From JAFMPW01 sp041743085 (lineage in GTDB: Bacteria; Bacteroidota; Bacteroidia; Flavobacteriales; Flavobacteriaceae): a DNA stretch of 64,000 bases. The DNA lies in contig JBGTNL010000033.1 of the NCBI GenBank assembly GCA_041743085.1, positions 135,513-199,512 on the forward strand, given 5' to 3'. The translations under genes were made by a program, and so were the position numbers. The notes under the pieces were generated by a model. It made no database searches. It was not told the DNA's origin and was given only the letters and a program-made list of their open reading frames with translations. Positions 53,104 through 62,408 of the stretch are shown piece after piece. How positions within the stretch are numbered: the first letter of the stretch is position 1; each line of letters opens with the position of its first letter.

Positions 53104-54348
53104 TTAATTTTTACTTAGTGTTACTTCCGGCGGATTTGCAAACAGTTGCCAGTAGGCCTCCGCTTCTTCAGCGTTCAATTCGCCGTCAAAGACCACCATC
53201 CTATATTTTAGCTTATATTCCCTGTCGGGTTCAATTTTCCATTCGGCATGGCGGATAGGACAGAACTCAAAAAACATATCCCCTCTTCCCTCGTTGCCAT
53301 CTACCGGCCAAACGCGCATAGGTTCGGGATGGGATTTGTTCTCAGGGTGGCCCATAAATAAAATTCCTGTGGTGCCTTTTCCGTCCGCAGCTTCCCCGCT
53401 TACAATGCACCAACGGGCGTTAGTACCATCGGCCGAGAGCCGATCATTGCCTTCAGAGGTGAGAACAGAACAATTGTCTGCCTTCCAACGTTCGGTAAAT
53501 CGCATTCCGATACCCCCGCCGTAGCGATACGCCTCTAAAAGGATTCCATTTTCCAGGGGCGAACTAAAGGTCGTGGTATAATCGAACACATACCGGTTTG
53601 GATCGTACTGGTTCCAGACACGGACCAGTAAATCCTCGTTTAAAGCAATTTGCTTATTTTGCTCCGCAGTGAGATCGATATGCTCCTGGTGTGCGTTAAA
53701 CGATCCAAAGACAGGTCCCGAAGCTGTTGAATTAAATTCCCTAAAAAGCACGGTGCCCAGTCCTTCGCCAAGATTCCAGAAGTCGACGAATTTACCATCG
53801 ATCCTGGTATGGGTCCAAGGGCCCCACATTCCGTAATGATGGTAATGGTCCGGAGGTTGAATGCGAGTGAGTGTATCTCCTTTTATGGTTATTATGGGAT
53901 GAATGTATCCTGATTTTTTAAATATAGAATCCACACCTTCAGGGGGATAACTCATTTCATAGCGATAGGTAAGTAATGGCTTTTCACCCACTGCCAAATG
54001 CAGGTTACCGTTTTCTTTGTGTTCGGATACAAATGCATCGTTTTTTTGAGAGGGAACCCCGTTCCCGATGCGATAGGTTTGACCCCCATTTTGTGTTTTG
54101 CCCGAAGTGTGCATAAAACACAGCGCATTATTCTCTTTATCAATTTGAAAGGGAATTTCCGCGGCTTCGCCATCAATTTCCTGAAACAGTACAATGGGGT
54201 TTTCGGGATTTACAACCGACCCGTCCAGTTTTTTCAGATCGAAACAGAATGGCCCTGCTTCATCCCCTTCCACAGTGAATCTAAATACCTCCTTTTCCGA
54301 GCATGCCATTATAGTGATCAATAAGCAGAAAAAAAGCACGGTTCTCAT
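53104..54348 (-). CDS. DUF6807 (PmoA-like) lipoprotein
   Basis: 414 residues with a lipoprotein signal (VLFFCLLITIMAC). DUF6807 proteins resemble periplasmic beta-sandwich proteins and are common in sugar-utilisation clusters. Recognised features are YPPEGVDSIFKKSGYIHPIITIKGDTLTRIQPPDHYHHYGMWG, including the HHYGMW histidines, and ILFMGHPENKSHPEPMRVWP. They are often found beside Gfo/Idh and ThuA proteins, as here, so a role in handling an oxidised sugar is plausible. It lies between the SusD and the Tat-type Gfo/Idh genes. Confidence 0.75.
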   Translation of the reverse strand: MRTVLFFCLLITIMACSEKEVFRFTVEGDEAGPFCFDLKKLDGSVVNPENPIVLFQEIDGEAAEIPFQIDKENNALCFMHTSGKTQNGGQTYRIGNGVPSQKNDAFVSEHKENGNLHLAVGEKPLLTYRYEMSYPPEGVDSIFKKSGYIHPIITIKGDTLTRIQPPDHYHHYGMWGPWTHTRIDGKFVDFWNLGEGLGTVLFREFNSTASGPVFGSFNAHQEHIDLTAEQNKQIALNEDLLVRVWNQYDPNRYVFDYTTTFSSPLENGILLEAYRYGGGIGMRFTERWKADNCSVLTSEGNDRLSADGTNARWCIVSGEAADGKGTTGILFMGHPENKSHPEPMRVWPVDGNEGRGDMFFEFCPIRHAEWKIEPDREYKLKYRMVVFDGELNAEEAEAYWQLFANPPEVTLSKN

Positions 54349-54414
54349 AAACTGGTATCTTGCACAACGGAATTTACTTAATAACTAACTCAAACACAAA
54401 CTAACTCCATTAAT

Positions 54415-56274
54415 TCAATTATCCGTATCGTCCACAGGAATGGTTGTCAGGGGTGGAATATTCTTCTCCGCACCGGGATAACCTATATTTTGATTGATAA
54501 CTCCCTGGGTGTTGGCATTGATAGCTGCAGCCGGAATTGGCCATAACACATGATACGGACTCATGGTATATTCATCACCGTGAATGGTCTTAAGCCCGGT
54601 ATTGTAAAAATCGGTTACCTCCATAATTCGGTCGAACCAAAAGTTTTTTTCCGAATAATTATCCATAGAATAAGATTGGCCATTGTAAGCGGTCATTCCT
54701 GTCCTGGCAAAAATAAAGGCGATTCGGGTAAGTTCCGTTTTTCTGCCCTCCTCATAATAGAGTTCCCTTGCCCTTTCATCCAGGATATAATCAATATTGA
54801 CATCGGTCGCCGTAATCTCGTCAGCCTCTGCCCTTCTACGAACCGTATTGATATCCTCTGCCGCCGCCGCAAGATTTTCTTTCCAGAAATAGGCTTCGGC
54901 ACGTAAAAGGTATGTTTCGGCTAAACGATATACGTACCAATCTGAATGTCCCCCGTCAGGTTTTACCCTCAAGGGATCCGGTATGGCAAATTTGTAATGT
55001 GGAAAATCATACCAATTTCTAATCGTATCCGAGCACAACGGTGTACCGTCAGGAAGGTAAAGCTGCAAATTTTCGCCGTAAAAAGAATTGCCGGCGTCCT
55101 TAAGACTTGGAGCGTTGTAGACCAGATCCTCCATCTCTACCCAATTCCCATCCTTAAAACGTTGATCGTTGTTGGCATTTTCCCAAATTTGCTCGGTACT
55201 ATAGGCCGTACCCCTATTACGCCCTATGCCCCTGCCATACTGGAACACCTGATCTATTTCGATACCGGGATTATCGGACATACCATTCTGCCCGTCGGGG
55301 GTATTTATAAACCGCCACCATAACGGTACCGCCTGTCTTTGAATTCTTGTACCGCCGCCAAAATCGCCATTGTCCTCAAACCCAAGCCGATCGATAACCA
55401 GGAGAATACCCTCGGTATTGCCTGGGGCACTTTTATTTTCAGGTCTGTGCAAATCCCAGGTAACGTCCTTTGTCGGGTCGGAGGCATCAATTCCAAACCT
55501 GCCGGTCATTAAGCTATACATACCCCCATCGATAATTTCGGATGCCGAAGTTATTGCAGCATCAAAATCGGTCAGAGCCAGATTTACCTTTGTCAAAAGA
55601 TGCAACACGGCCCCTCGGTTCACATCTCCCTTATTGGCAGTTTCGGGTACTACGGTTGCTGCAAAATTGAGGTCTTCCTGCATTTTTCTCAGGATAGTTT
55701 CTCTGGCGGTACTGACGAAATCTAATTTGGGAGTGGTGATCTCTGCCAATACAAGAGGTATATCCCCAAATTGCTGAGTTAGGCGATAGTACCTATAAGC
55801 CCTATGAAAATAGGCTTTTCCGATAATCTCATTCTTTTGGGCTTCACTGTCGAATTCGGCGTCATCAATACGGGACAATACGGTATTTGCGAATTTGATG
55901 CCTTTGTAAAATTCTTCCCAAAACCAGCCTATTCTATTGGCATCGGCGCTGTTTAGCGGGGCATCCGGCAGAATCAGAAGATTAAGGTCCTGTGCCGGGC
56001 CTGATTTATCCGTGGTCCCTTCCACCGCAACTTCAGAAAATATATTCTCCGTGATCATTGGGGCCCCATCCCCATAGAATTCAGCCCTCAAATTCACCAT
56101 GGCCTGAGACAGCACGCTATTTAATCCATCCGGTGTATTTAAGGCCGTTGACGGAGTAAAAAACGATTTGGGCTCCTGGTCCAAAAAATCCTTCTCGCAT
56201 GAAATCGGGATCAATGCAATTAGGACGATCATTATTCTTATACTTTTCGGATACATATTAATCATTTTTTTCAT
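54415..56274 (-). CDS. SusD/RagB family outer membrane nutrient-binding lipoprotein
   Basis: Surface lipoprotein of 619 residues that forms the lid of a SusCD nutrient importer. The lipobox is IPISC (cysteine near 26), followed by EKDFLDQEPKSFFTPSTA. The SusD TPR-like repeats include FWEEFYKGIKFANTVLSRID and IIGKAYFHRAYRYYRLTQQFGDIPLVL, and the C-terminal part has LDERARELYYEEGRKTELTRI. It starts 16 bases after susC. The bound glycan is not predictable from sequence. Confidence 0.93.
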   Translation of the reverse strand: MKKMINMYPKSIRIMIVLIALIPISCEKDFLDQEPKSFFTPSTALNTPDGLNSVLSQAMVNLRAEFYGDGAPMITENIFSEVAVEGTTDKSGPAQDLNLLILPDAPLNSADANRIGWFWEEFYKGIKFANTVLSRIDDAEFDSEAQKNEIIGKAYFHRAYRYYRLTQQFGDIPLVLAEITTPKLDFVSTARETILRKMQEDLNFAATVVPETANKGDVNRGAVLHLLTKVNLALTDFDAAITSASEIIDGGMYSLMTGRFGIDASDPTKDVTWDLHRPENKSAPGNTEGILLVIDRLGFEDNGDFGGGTRIQRQAVPLWWRFINTPDGQNGMSDNPGIEIDQVFQYGRGIGRNRGTAYSTEQIWENANNDQRFKDGNWVEMEDLVYNAPSLKDAGNSFYGENLQLYLPDGTPLCSDTIRNWYDFPHYKFAIPDPLRVKPDGGHSDWYVYRLAETYLLRAEAYFWKENLAAAAEDINTVRRRAEADEITATDVNIDYILDERARELYYEEGRKTELTRIAFIFARTGMTAYNGQSYSMDNYSEKNFWFDRIMEVTDFYNTGLKTIHGDEYTMSPYHVLWPIPAAAINANTQGVINQNIGYPGAEKNIPPLTTIPVDDTDN

Positions 56275-56290
56275 TGTTACTAACTTTTTA

Positions 56291-59200
56291 TTAAAGACTT
56301 AAATCTATACCAACCGTAAAGAAGCGGGGCGTGGGTTGTCGCGGATCGGAAACAAAATCACCATTGGTATTTCTACTCCTCCCTTCTATATTGGTGCCCT
56401 CAGGGTCAAAAAAGTCCCAATCAGGAGCCCATACCGCTAAATTCCTCACATTTCCATAGATGCGAAGACTCTGAATGGACAGTTTATCTAAAAAGGGTTT
56501 TGGAAATCTGTAAGCCAAGGTAATGTTGCTTAACCGAATAAATGACGATTCTCTATAAATACTAAAGTTGGCGCTACCGTCACTGGAAAACAATCGGGCA
56601 TAATCGTTTTTTGGGTTTTCCGCCGTCCAAAATGGGGTTTGGTACGAGTTGGTGCGGTCAATAAATCCATTTCTGTTCTTCGCTTCATTGAATACCCTTT
56701 TCTGGCCCCAATGGGAATAGATCTCAAAAGAAAAATCAATGTTTTTATAAATGCCTAATTTATTGGACATACCCCACGTAAAGCGCGGGGTCCTATGGCC
56801 CTGGAAAACATTATCCTCAACAGTGTACAGGCCGTCATTATTAACATCCCTTATTTTCCAATCTCCAGGGAAAACCCCAAAAGCTGCGGCTTCGGCAGCC
56901 TCATCCTGTTGCCAGATACCAATAGCTTCCTGACCCCAGATAACATCTGTAGCCTTCCCGATAAATCGCTGGTTGGTAAGATCGTCCAACTCATTGCCAT
57001 TTGGGTCAAGATCCCCATATAGTTTAGTGATTTTATTTCTATTGAGGGAAAAATTGAAACTGGTGCTCCATTGAAAATTTTCCCTGTTATAGTTCTGTGT
57101 GGCAACAGAGAATTCAAGACCTTTGTTCTGAATTTCGCCTAAATTCGTAAAGACACTGTTAAAGCCTATGATATTCGGTAACTGCCTTGTAACGATCAAA
57201 TCATCCGTGACATTCCTATAGGCCTCTATTGAGCCTTCGACTATGCCATCACCCAGGCTAAAATCAATACCCGCATTTACGGCTCTTGTGCGTTCCCACT
57301 TCAAATCCTGGTTTTCCTGGGTGGTATTATCCAGGGTAGGGACCGTAATCACATTTCCGCCTTCGTCCACATTCAGATACTTGCCTCCAGACAGTTCGGA
57401 CAGGGAGGCATACCTTCCCAAACCCCGGGCACCGGCAAACTGCCTGAAACCATTTCCATCCACAAAAGTTTGCCTACTTCTCCCGAACCCCCTGTTCCCA
57501 TTTTCGCCATACGACAACCGAAGTTTTAGAAAGGTGACGAAATCGGATTGGAAGAAGTCTTCCTCAGAAACAGTCCACGCTCCGGCGATAGATGGAAAAT
57601 AAGCCGTTTTATTCCTGGCTCCAAATGCAGAATATCCATCCCTTCGCATAGTAAGCGTTAACAGGTATTTAGAATCATAATTATAATTTAGTCGCGTCAT
57701 AATGGCGTCACCCGTACTTTCCTCATCATCGGAGGATACGGTCTGTACTGCGCCTGATTGAAGATTACCGAATCCTAATGCATCACTGGGTTCAAATGTA
57801 TTTGCTCTGGCCTCGGTTACAAAACTCTGGAATTTTTCGGCATATGCTAAAAACATAATGTCGAAAGTATGCTTGTCAATTGTTTTATTCCATCGTAAAA
57901 TATTGTCCAGTTGCCATTCCTTTTGTTTTTCGTTCCATCGTTGTGCAGAGCCAACAATATTATTAGGGCTTGCTGCTGCTGCGTGGTTAAAGAATTCCAA
58001 AAAATCCAGGCGGTTGGTATAGCCCAACTCGTATGAAAAGCCCAATGGCAATTGTACTTTGGCGTACACCCTGGAATTTAGCGAATTGGTCAGGTCTACT
58101 CTATCGTTGAAAATTTGACCTAAGAAAGCGTTTGTGGCCCCCGCCCCGCTATCATCTTGCGGGCTCAACCGAATATTGCCTTCGTCATCGAATTCGGATC
58201 CCCAGGGAGAAGATCGCTCTATCTGCAACCTATCAGCTGGAATAAAACCCTCATCCCGCTGTGCGTACTGGGTATTCATTCCCACTGTAAGCCAGTCGGT
58301 TATCTTGGCATCCAAATTCAGACGGGATCGTATGGTCTCAAATTTATCACCGGCAAGAATTCCCTCGTTCGAGGTGCGCCCTATGGACCAGTAATAATTT
58401 AATCCGGTACTCCTCCCGGAAATGCTGGCATTTACATCGTTTCGAAATCCATTTTGTATGATCCTGTCATACCAATCTATACTTTTGCCTTCCAAAAAAT
58501 TACCAATCTCAACGTCCTGGAACCCTATCCTGTTTAGCCAAGCTCTTATCGGGTCTCCCTGAGAACCGTCATAGGCCAACCATTGTTCCAGGGTAACACC
58601 TGCGGGCAAATTATTGGGATTATCATATCGGCCCGGATTATCGATTGTATTTTGCGGATTTATACTTTTAAAGACATCAGTCCTCCAGTTTGCATAACCT
58701 TCAGCACTGTAGGGCCGCTCCTTGTAGGCATCCGTTGCAAGGCCCACACTGGTATTTATGTTTATGGTAGGTTTATCGGTTGTCCCGCGCTTAGTAGTGA
58801 CCAGAATTACGCCATTTGCACCCCTTGCTCCGAAAACGGCAGCGGAACTGGCATCTTTCATCACATCCAATTTATCGATATCTGTCGGGTTGATATCGGA
58901 AAGGTCCCCATTGTAGATCATTCCATCCACCACAATTAATGGACTGGATCCGGCATTAAGGCTGTTGTTACCCCTGATCTGTATATTGCTTACGCCCTTC
59001 GGATCAGGAGAAAAGCCAACACTCAAACCGGCAACATTGGCCCGCAATACATCTGTAACCGAATTTGTGGATTGGTCGGAAAGGGAAGCGGCATCTACCT
59101 GGGAAATTGCCCCGGTGAGGTCCTTCTTGCGGACTGCACCGTACCCCACCAGCACCACCTCGTCTAGCGTCGAAGCCGTGGGGGTCATTGTAGCATTAAT

Positions 59201-59500
59201 CTCCGAATTGCCCTGGATTGGAATTTGCTGTGTTTCGTAACCAATATAGGTAATTACTAAAGTTGCATTTCTATTGGAGACCTCCAGGCTGTAGTTACCA
59301 TCAAAATCAGAGGAAGTACCATTTGTAGTACCCTGCTGAATAATAGTAGCGCCCGGTAGCGGCACGCTGTTCTCATCCACAATATTTCCTGTTACGGTAA
59401 AAGTGTTCTGCGCATAGGTCGAAAATGAAAATGCCACTACGCACAATACCAGGACAAATGAATGTTTGGAGGAATTAGATGGTTTTGTTGAAGGTTCCAT
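56291..59500 (-). CDS. SusC/RagA family TonB-linked outer membrane transporter
   Basis: Outer-membrane porter of 1069 residues. A signal peptide ends near residue 30 (TYAQ). A carboxypeptidase-regulatory-like domain (about 32-110, FTVTGNIVDENSVPLPGATI) follows, then the TonB-box region and plug (LDEVVLVGYGAVRKKDLTGAISQV; GVSNIQIRGNNSLNAGSSPLIVVDG), and a 22-strand barrel ending TVGIDLSL. It heads the susC-susD-DUF6807-Gfo-Gfo operon, behind a promoter with a LacI operator. There is no N-terminal secretin domain, so it is not an anti-sigma-linked transducer. Confidence 0.95.
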   Translation of the reverse strand: MEPSTKPSNSSKHSFVLVLCVVAFSFSTYAQNTFTVTGNIVDENSVPLPGATIIQQGTTNGTSSDFDGNYSLEVSNRNATLVITYIGYETQQIPIQGNSEINATMTPTASTLDEVVLVGYGAVRKKDLTGAISQVDAASLSDQSTNSVTDVLRANVAGLSVGFSPDPKGVSNIQIRGNNSLNAGSSPLIVVDGMIYNGDLSDINPTDIDKLDVMKDASSAAVFGARGANGVILVTTKRGTTDKPTININTSVGLATDAYKERPYSAEGYANWRTDVFKSINPQNTIDNPGRYDNPNNLPAGVTLEQWLAYDGSQGDPIRAWLNRIGFQDVEIGNFLEGKSIDWYDRIIQNGFRNDVNASISGRSTGLNYYWSIGRTSNEGILAGDKFETIRSRLNLDAKITDWLTVGMNTQYAQRDEGFIPADRLQIERSSPWGSEFDDEGNIRLSPQDDSGAGATNAFLGQIFNDRVDLTNSLNSRVYAKVQLPLGFSYELGYTNRLDFLEFFNHAAAASPNNIVGSAQRWNEKQKEWQLDNILRWNKTIDKHTFDIMFLAYAEKFQSFVTEARANTFEPSDALGFGNLQSGAVQTVSSDDEESTGDAIMTRLNYNYDSKYLLTLTMRRDGYSAFGARNKTAYFPSIAGAWTVSEEDFFQSDFVTFLKLRLSYGENGNRGFGRSRQTFVDGNGFRQFAGARGLGRYASLSELSGGKYLNVDEGGNVITVPTLDNTTQENQDLKWERTRAVNAGIDFSLGDGIVEGSIEAYRNVTDDLIVTRQLPNIIGFNSVFTNLGEIQNKGLEFSVATQNYNRENFQWSTSFNFSLNRNKITKLYGDLDPNGNELDDLTNQRFIGKATDVIWGQEAIGIWQQDEAAEAAAFGVFPGDWKIRDVNNDGLYTVEDNVFQGHRTPRFTWGMSNKLGIYKNIDFSFEIYSHWGQKRVFNEAKNRNGFIDRTNSYQTPFWTAENPKNDYARLFSSDGSANFSIYRESSFIRLSNITLAYRFPKPFLDKLSIQSLRIYGNVRNLAVWAPDWDFFDPEGTNIEGRSRNTNGDFVSDPRQPTPRFFTVGIDLSL

Positions 59501-59556
59501 ACATAAGTTATTAAAGTTAGATTGTTGTTGAAGGATCTTAAAAGCGTACTGTTAAA

Positions 59557-59587
59557 CAAATCTAAAGAAAGGAAACTAATTACGCAA
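59557..59587 (-). promoter_or_regulatory. susC promoter
   Basis: On the minus strand, TTG (59587-59585), a 20-base spacer, then TAGATTTG (59564-59557), the Bacteroidota -33/-7 pattern. The -7 element lies about 57 bases before the susC ATG. The -33 lies inside the LacI-type operator at 59580-59599. Confidence 0.6.
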
Positions 59588-59599
59588 CCGATTGCGTAA
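59580..59599. promoter_or_regulatory. LacI-family operator overlapping the susC promoter
   Basis: Two perfect 8-base arms TTACGCAA (59580-59587) and TTGCGTAA (59592-59599) around a CG-centred four-base core (CCGA). This even-length palindrome with a central CG is the classic shape of LacI-family operators. It overlaps the -33 of the susC promoter and lies about 155 bases before the divergent LacI gene, the obvious candidate regulator. Confidence 0.7.
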
Positions 59600-59753
59600 A
59601 AATTTAAAGAAATTAACTATAAATATGGCAAAATTTCATCGAAACATTGTATTTTATATCCTATAATAGGCTTATTTTTAAAATATGATCAACATATATT
59701 TTTTATTTTGATTTTGTTGCGTAATATTGTTGCAATTATTTCATGGAAGTATT

Positions 59754-60776
59754 ATGGGTAAAAGGGTTACCATATATGATTTGGCAGAGCGACTTAACGT
59801 TTCTCCCGCAACGATAAGCAGAGGCCTCAATGACCACCCCTCCATCAGTAAAAAAACAAAAGAAAAAATAATTTCCATAGCAAAGGAATACGGCTACAGG
59901 ACCAATAAATTTGCTGCCAATCTCAGTAAACAAAGATCCAATACCATAGGCGTAATTGTCCCCAAATTGAATTCGCATTTTATGTCTACGGTGTTGGCAG
60001 GTATAGAAAAAATTGCCAATAACATAGGGTATAACCTTATCATTAGCCAATCCCTGGAATCCGAGGAAAAAGAAAAAATGAACGCCAAAACCTTATATGA
60101 TAGCGGGGTAGATGCACTTTTGGTTTCCCTGGCCAATGAAACCGAAAGTTACGATCACTTCACCACATTTACCGATCGCAAAATACCGCTCTTGTTTTTT
60201 GACCGCGTAAATACCCATCCCAATTGTCCGACAATTATTATTGATAATGAGGCCGCCGGTTATGAGGCCACCGAACATTTGATTCAACAGGGTTGCAAAA
60301 ATATCATCCATATCTCTGGAAGCCTTAAAAGAAATGTATACGCAGAAAGATTACAAGGTTACAAAAGTGCATTAGAAAAATATGGGCATACTATTAAACC
60401 GCAAAATGTTCTGGAACTCGACCTGGACCCTAAGTATGTGGATGAAGTACTTGTACGCTTAAAAAATTCTGAAGAAAAAATTGATGGTATATTTGTTGCC
60501 AATGATATGTTTGCCGTACATTGTATAAAGGAATTAAAAAAGGAGGGGTATCGCATACCGGAAGATATTAAAATCATCGGATTTAACAATGATCCGGTTT
60601 CCGAGGTAATTAGCCCTAACCTAAGCACTATTGACTATCCGGGTTATAAGATGGGCATGTTGGCCGGACAGAGTATCATTGCCCATTTAAATGGCTCTAT
60701 AAATTTGCAGACCGCGAACTCTATCATTGTCAGGCATAAATTGATCATAAGGGAGTCTACCAAAAGTTTAACTTAA
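59754..60776 (+). CDS. LacI family transcriptional regulator
   Basis: DNA-binding regulator of 340 residues. The helix-turn-helix is VTIYDLAERLNVSPATISRGLN (about 4-25), with the hinge RTNKFAANLSKQRSNTIGV. A periplasmic-binding-protein-like sensor (65-335) has IDGIFVANDMFAVHCIKELK and IKIIGFNNDPVSEVISPNLSTID. I chose ATG 59754 over TTG 59727 because the MGKRVTIYDLA start fits the family. It is divergent from susC and probably binds 59580-59599; ThuA follows 11 bases after it. The effector sugar is unknown. Confidence 0.94.
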   Translation: MGKRVTIYDLAERLNVSPATISRGLNDHPSISKKTKEKIISIAKEYGYRTNKFAANLSKQRSNTIGVIVPKLNSHFMSTVLAGIEKIANNIGYNLIISQSLESEEKEKMNAKTLYDSGVDALLVSLANETESYDHFTTFTDRKIPLLFFDRVNTHPNCPTIIIDNEAAGYEATEHLIQQGCKNIIHISGSLKRNVYAERLQGYKSALEKYGHTIKPQNVLELDLDPKYVDEVLVRLKNSEEKIDGIFVANDMFAVHCIKELKKEGYRIPEDIKIIGFNNDPVSEVISPNLSTIDYPGYKMGMLAGQSIIAHLNGSINLQTANSIIVRHKLIIRESTKSLT

Positions 60777-60787
60777 AAGTAAATTAC

Positions 60788-61741
60788 ATGAAAAAAATAG
60801 CGTTTACTGCTTTGGCTCTTCTGTTCGTTGGTATAACGACGGCACAGGAAATGAAACCTTTTGAGTTGTCCAGTGAATGGCTTACCAAAATTGAGGAACT
60901 TGCACCTGAAAAGACAGGCTCTGTTGATGAACAAAAGAATATTCTTATTTTTTCGCTTTATACGGGTTTTGAACATTGGGCCATTCCCCATACCGAGGCT
61001 GTGATCAAAACAATTGCTGAAAAATACGGCTCATTTAAGGTAATTTCCTCAAACGACATCGCAATGTTTCAGAAAAACAACCTGAAAAAATTTGATGCCG
61101 TGGTACTCAATAACAACTGCTCCGACCGTGAAAAAAGGGACCTGTTTTGGGATAAACTGGGAGAGGATGCCTCCCTGACGGAAGAAGAAAGAACAAAAGA
61201 GGCCTTACAACTTGAAAACAATCTTTTAGACTATGTTAAAAATGGCGGAGGGTTGATGGTATTGCATGGCGCCATAGTGATGCAGAACAAATCCGAAGCC
61301 TTTGGAAAGATGCTTGGAGGAAGCTTTGACTACCATCCCAAGCAACAAAAGATACAGGTAAAATTGGTGGATCCGGCGCACCCCCTGGTGGCCGCATTTT
61401 CTAGCGGAGGTTTTGAACATGTGGATGAACCCTATTTTTTCAACAATGCATATTTTGACTATAATTTCAAGCCTTTACTGTATATGGAAACTGATAAATT
61501 GGAGGGGTTGAAAGAAGAGGTAAAAGACAAAATCAAATATATTTCCTGGATAAAAAAATACGGTGCGGGAAAGGTGTTCTACTGCTCTCCTTCCCACAAT
61601 GCCCAGAGTTATGAAAACGCTGAACTGCTACTGTATCTTTTGAACGGATTACAATATGTGGTTGGAGATTTAGAAGTTGATGACAGTCCGACCCAGGCTA
61701 AAGGAAACGAGAAAGAGTATTCTCACAAGGGAAAGCGATGA
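60788..61741 (+). CDS. ThuA domain-containing secreted protein
   Basis: 317 residues with a signal peptide (KIAFTALALLFVGITTAQ). The ThuA fold is a glutamine-amidotransferase-like sandwich: ILIFSLYTGFEHWAIPHTEA near the start, then FDAVVLNNNC, GGGLMVLHGAIVMQNKSEAFGKMLGG and the histidines HPLVAAF and HVDEPYFF, ending AGKVFYCSPSHNAQSY. ThuA of rhizobia works with the oxidoreductase ThuB in trehalose oxidation. That fits the two Gfo/Idh genes of the facing operon, although the sugar here may differ. It is transcribed with the LacI gene. Confidence 0.85.
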   Translation: MKKIAFTALALLFVGITTAQEMKPFELSSEWLTKIEELAPEKTGSVDEQKNILIFSLYTGFEHWAIPHTEAVIKTIAEKYGSFKVISSNDIAMFQKNNLKKFDAVVLNNNCSDREKRDLFWDKLGEDASLTEEERTKEALQLENNLLDYVKNGGGLMVLHGAIVMQNKSEAFGKMLGGSFDYHPKQQKIQVKLVDPAHPLVAAFSSGGFEHVDEPYFFNNAYFDYNFKPLLYMETDKLEGLKEEVKDKIKYISWIKKYGAGKVFYCSPSHNAQSYENAELLLYLLNGLQYVVGDLEVDDSPTQAKGNEKEYSHKGKR

Positions 61742-61782
61742 TAGTAAATATCAAAGTTATTAAGACGCCATTAATTTAATCC

Positions 61783-62408
61783 TTAGATTACGTCTATGAA
61801 AATAAAGAACCAATGACTTATGGCACCTACCAGAACAAAAAAATGCCAGATGAGGTGATTATAAGGAATACGCCTTATGACATAAAAGAATATACCCAAG
61901 GTATAAAATGCCCCTCCCACGGCCAACAAAACAAGGCCTTTTGGTGATGTGTGTTCTATAAGACCCTCATAATCCAAAACAATGAGCCAACCCATGACCA
62001 AATATAAAAGAAACGAAAACGGCTCGTATTTCCCCGTAAAGAACAGTTTAAGGATGGTGCCTACCGCCGCTATTCCCCAGACGGTATATAAAATAAGCCA
62101 TCCATTACCTCTATTAATGTTATTAGGGCCACCGGTGTATATGTACCGGCGATCAGATAATAAATACTGATATGATCCAGAATACGAAACTTTTTCTTTA
62201 ATTCATTATCAGAAACAGCGTGATAAATTGTTGAAGCCGTGAACAAGGCAATGATAGATATACTGTAGACAATTATGGCTGCTGTAGAATATTCGGTTTT
62301 ATGAGTATTTTTATTCAGGAGCAACATAAAGCCGATAATACCTAACAATATGCCCACCCCATGAGATATGGCATGCAGCCGTTCCGCTTTCTTATAGGCC
62401 AATTCCAC
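61783..62408 (-). pseudogene. hemolysin III (HlyIII/YqfA) family gene, frameshifted
   Basis: The gene begins with GTG 62408 (MELAYKKAERLHAISHGVGI). It runs in frame to LDHISIYYLIAGTYTPVALI, then reads off-frame and stops near 62070. From about 62109 the +1 frame continues RGNGWLILYTVWGIAAVGTI, then LKLFFTGKYEPFSFLLYLVM and GWLIVLDYEGLIEHTSPKGL to the stop at 61783, matching the family's conserved helices. One missing base near 62110-62112 explains the break. HlyIII proteins are seven-helix membrane proteins of the progestin-receptor superfamily. The rest of the sequence is well conserved, so the loss is recent or a sequencing error. Confidence 0.75.
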
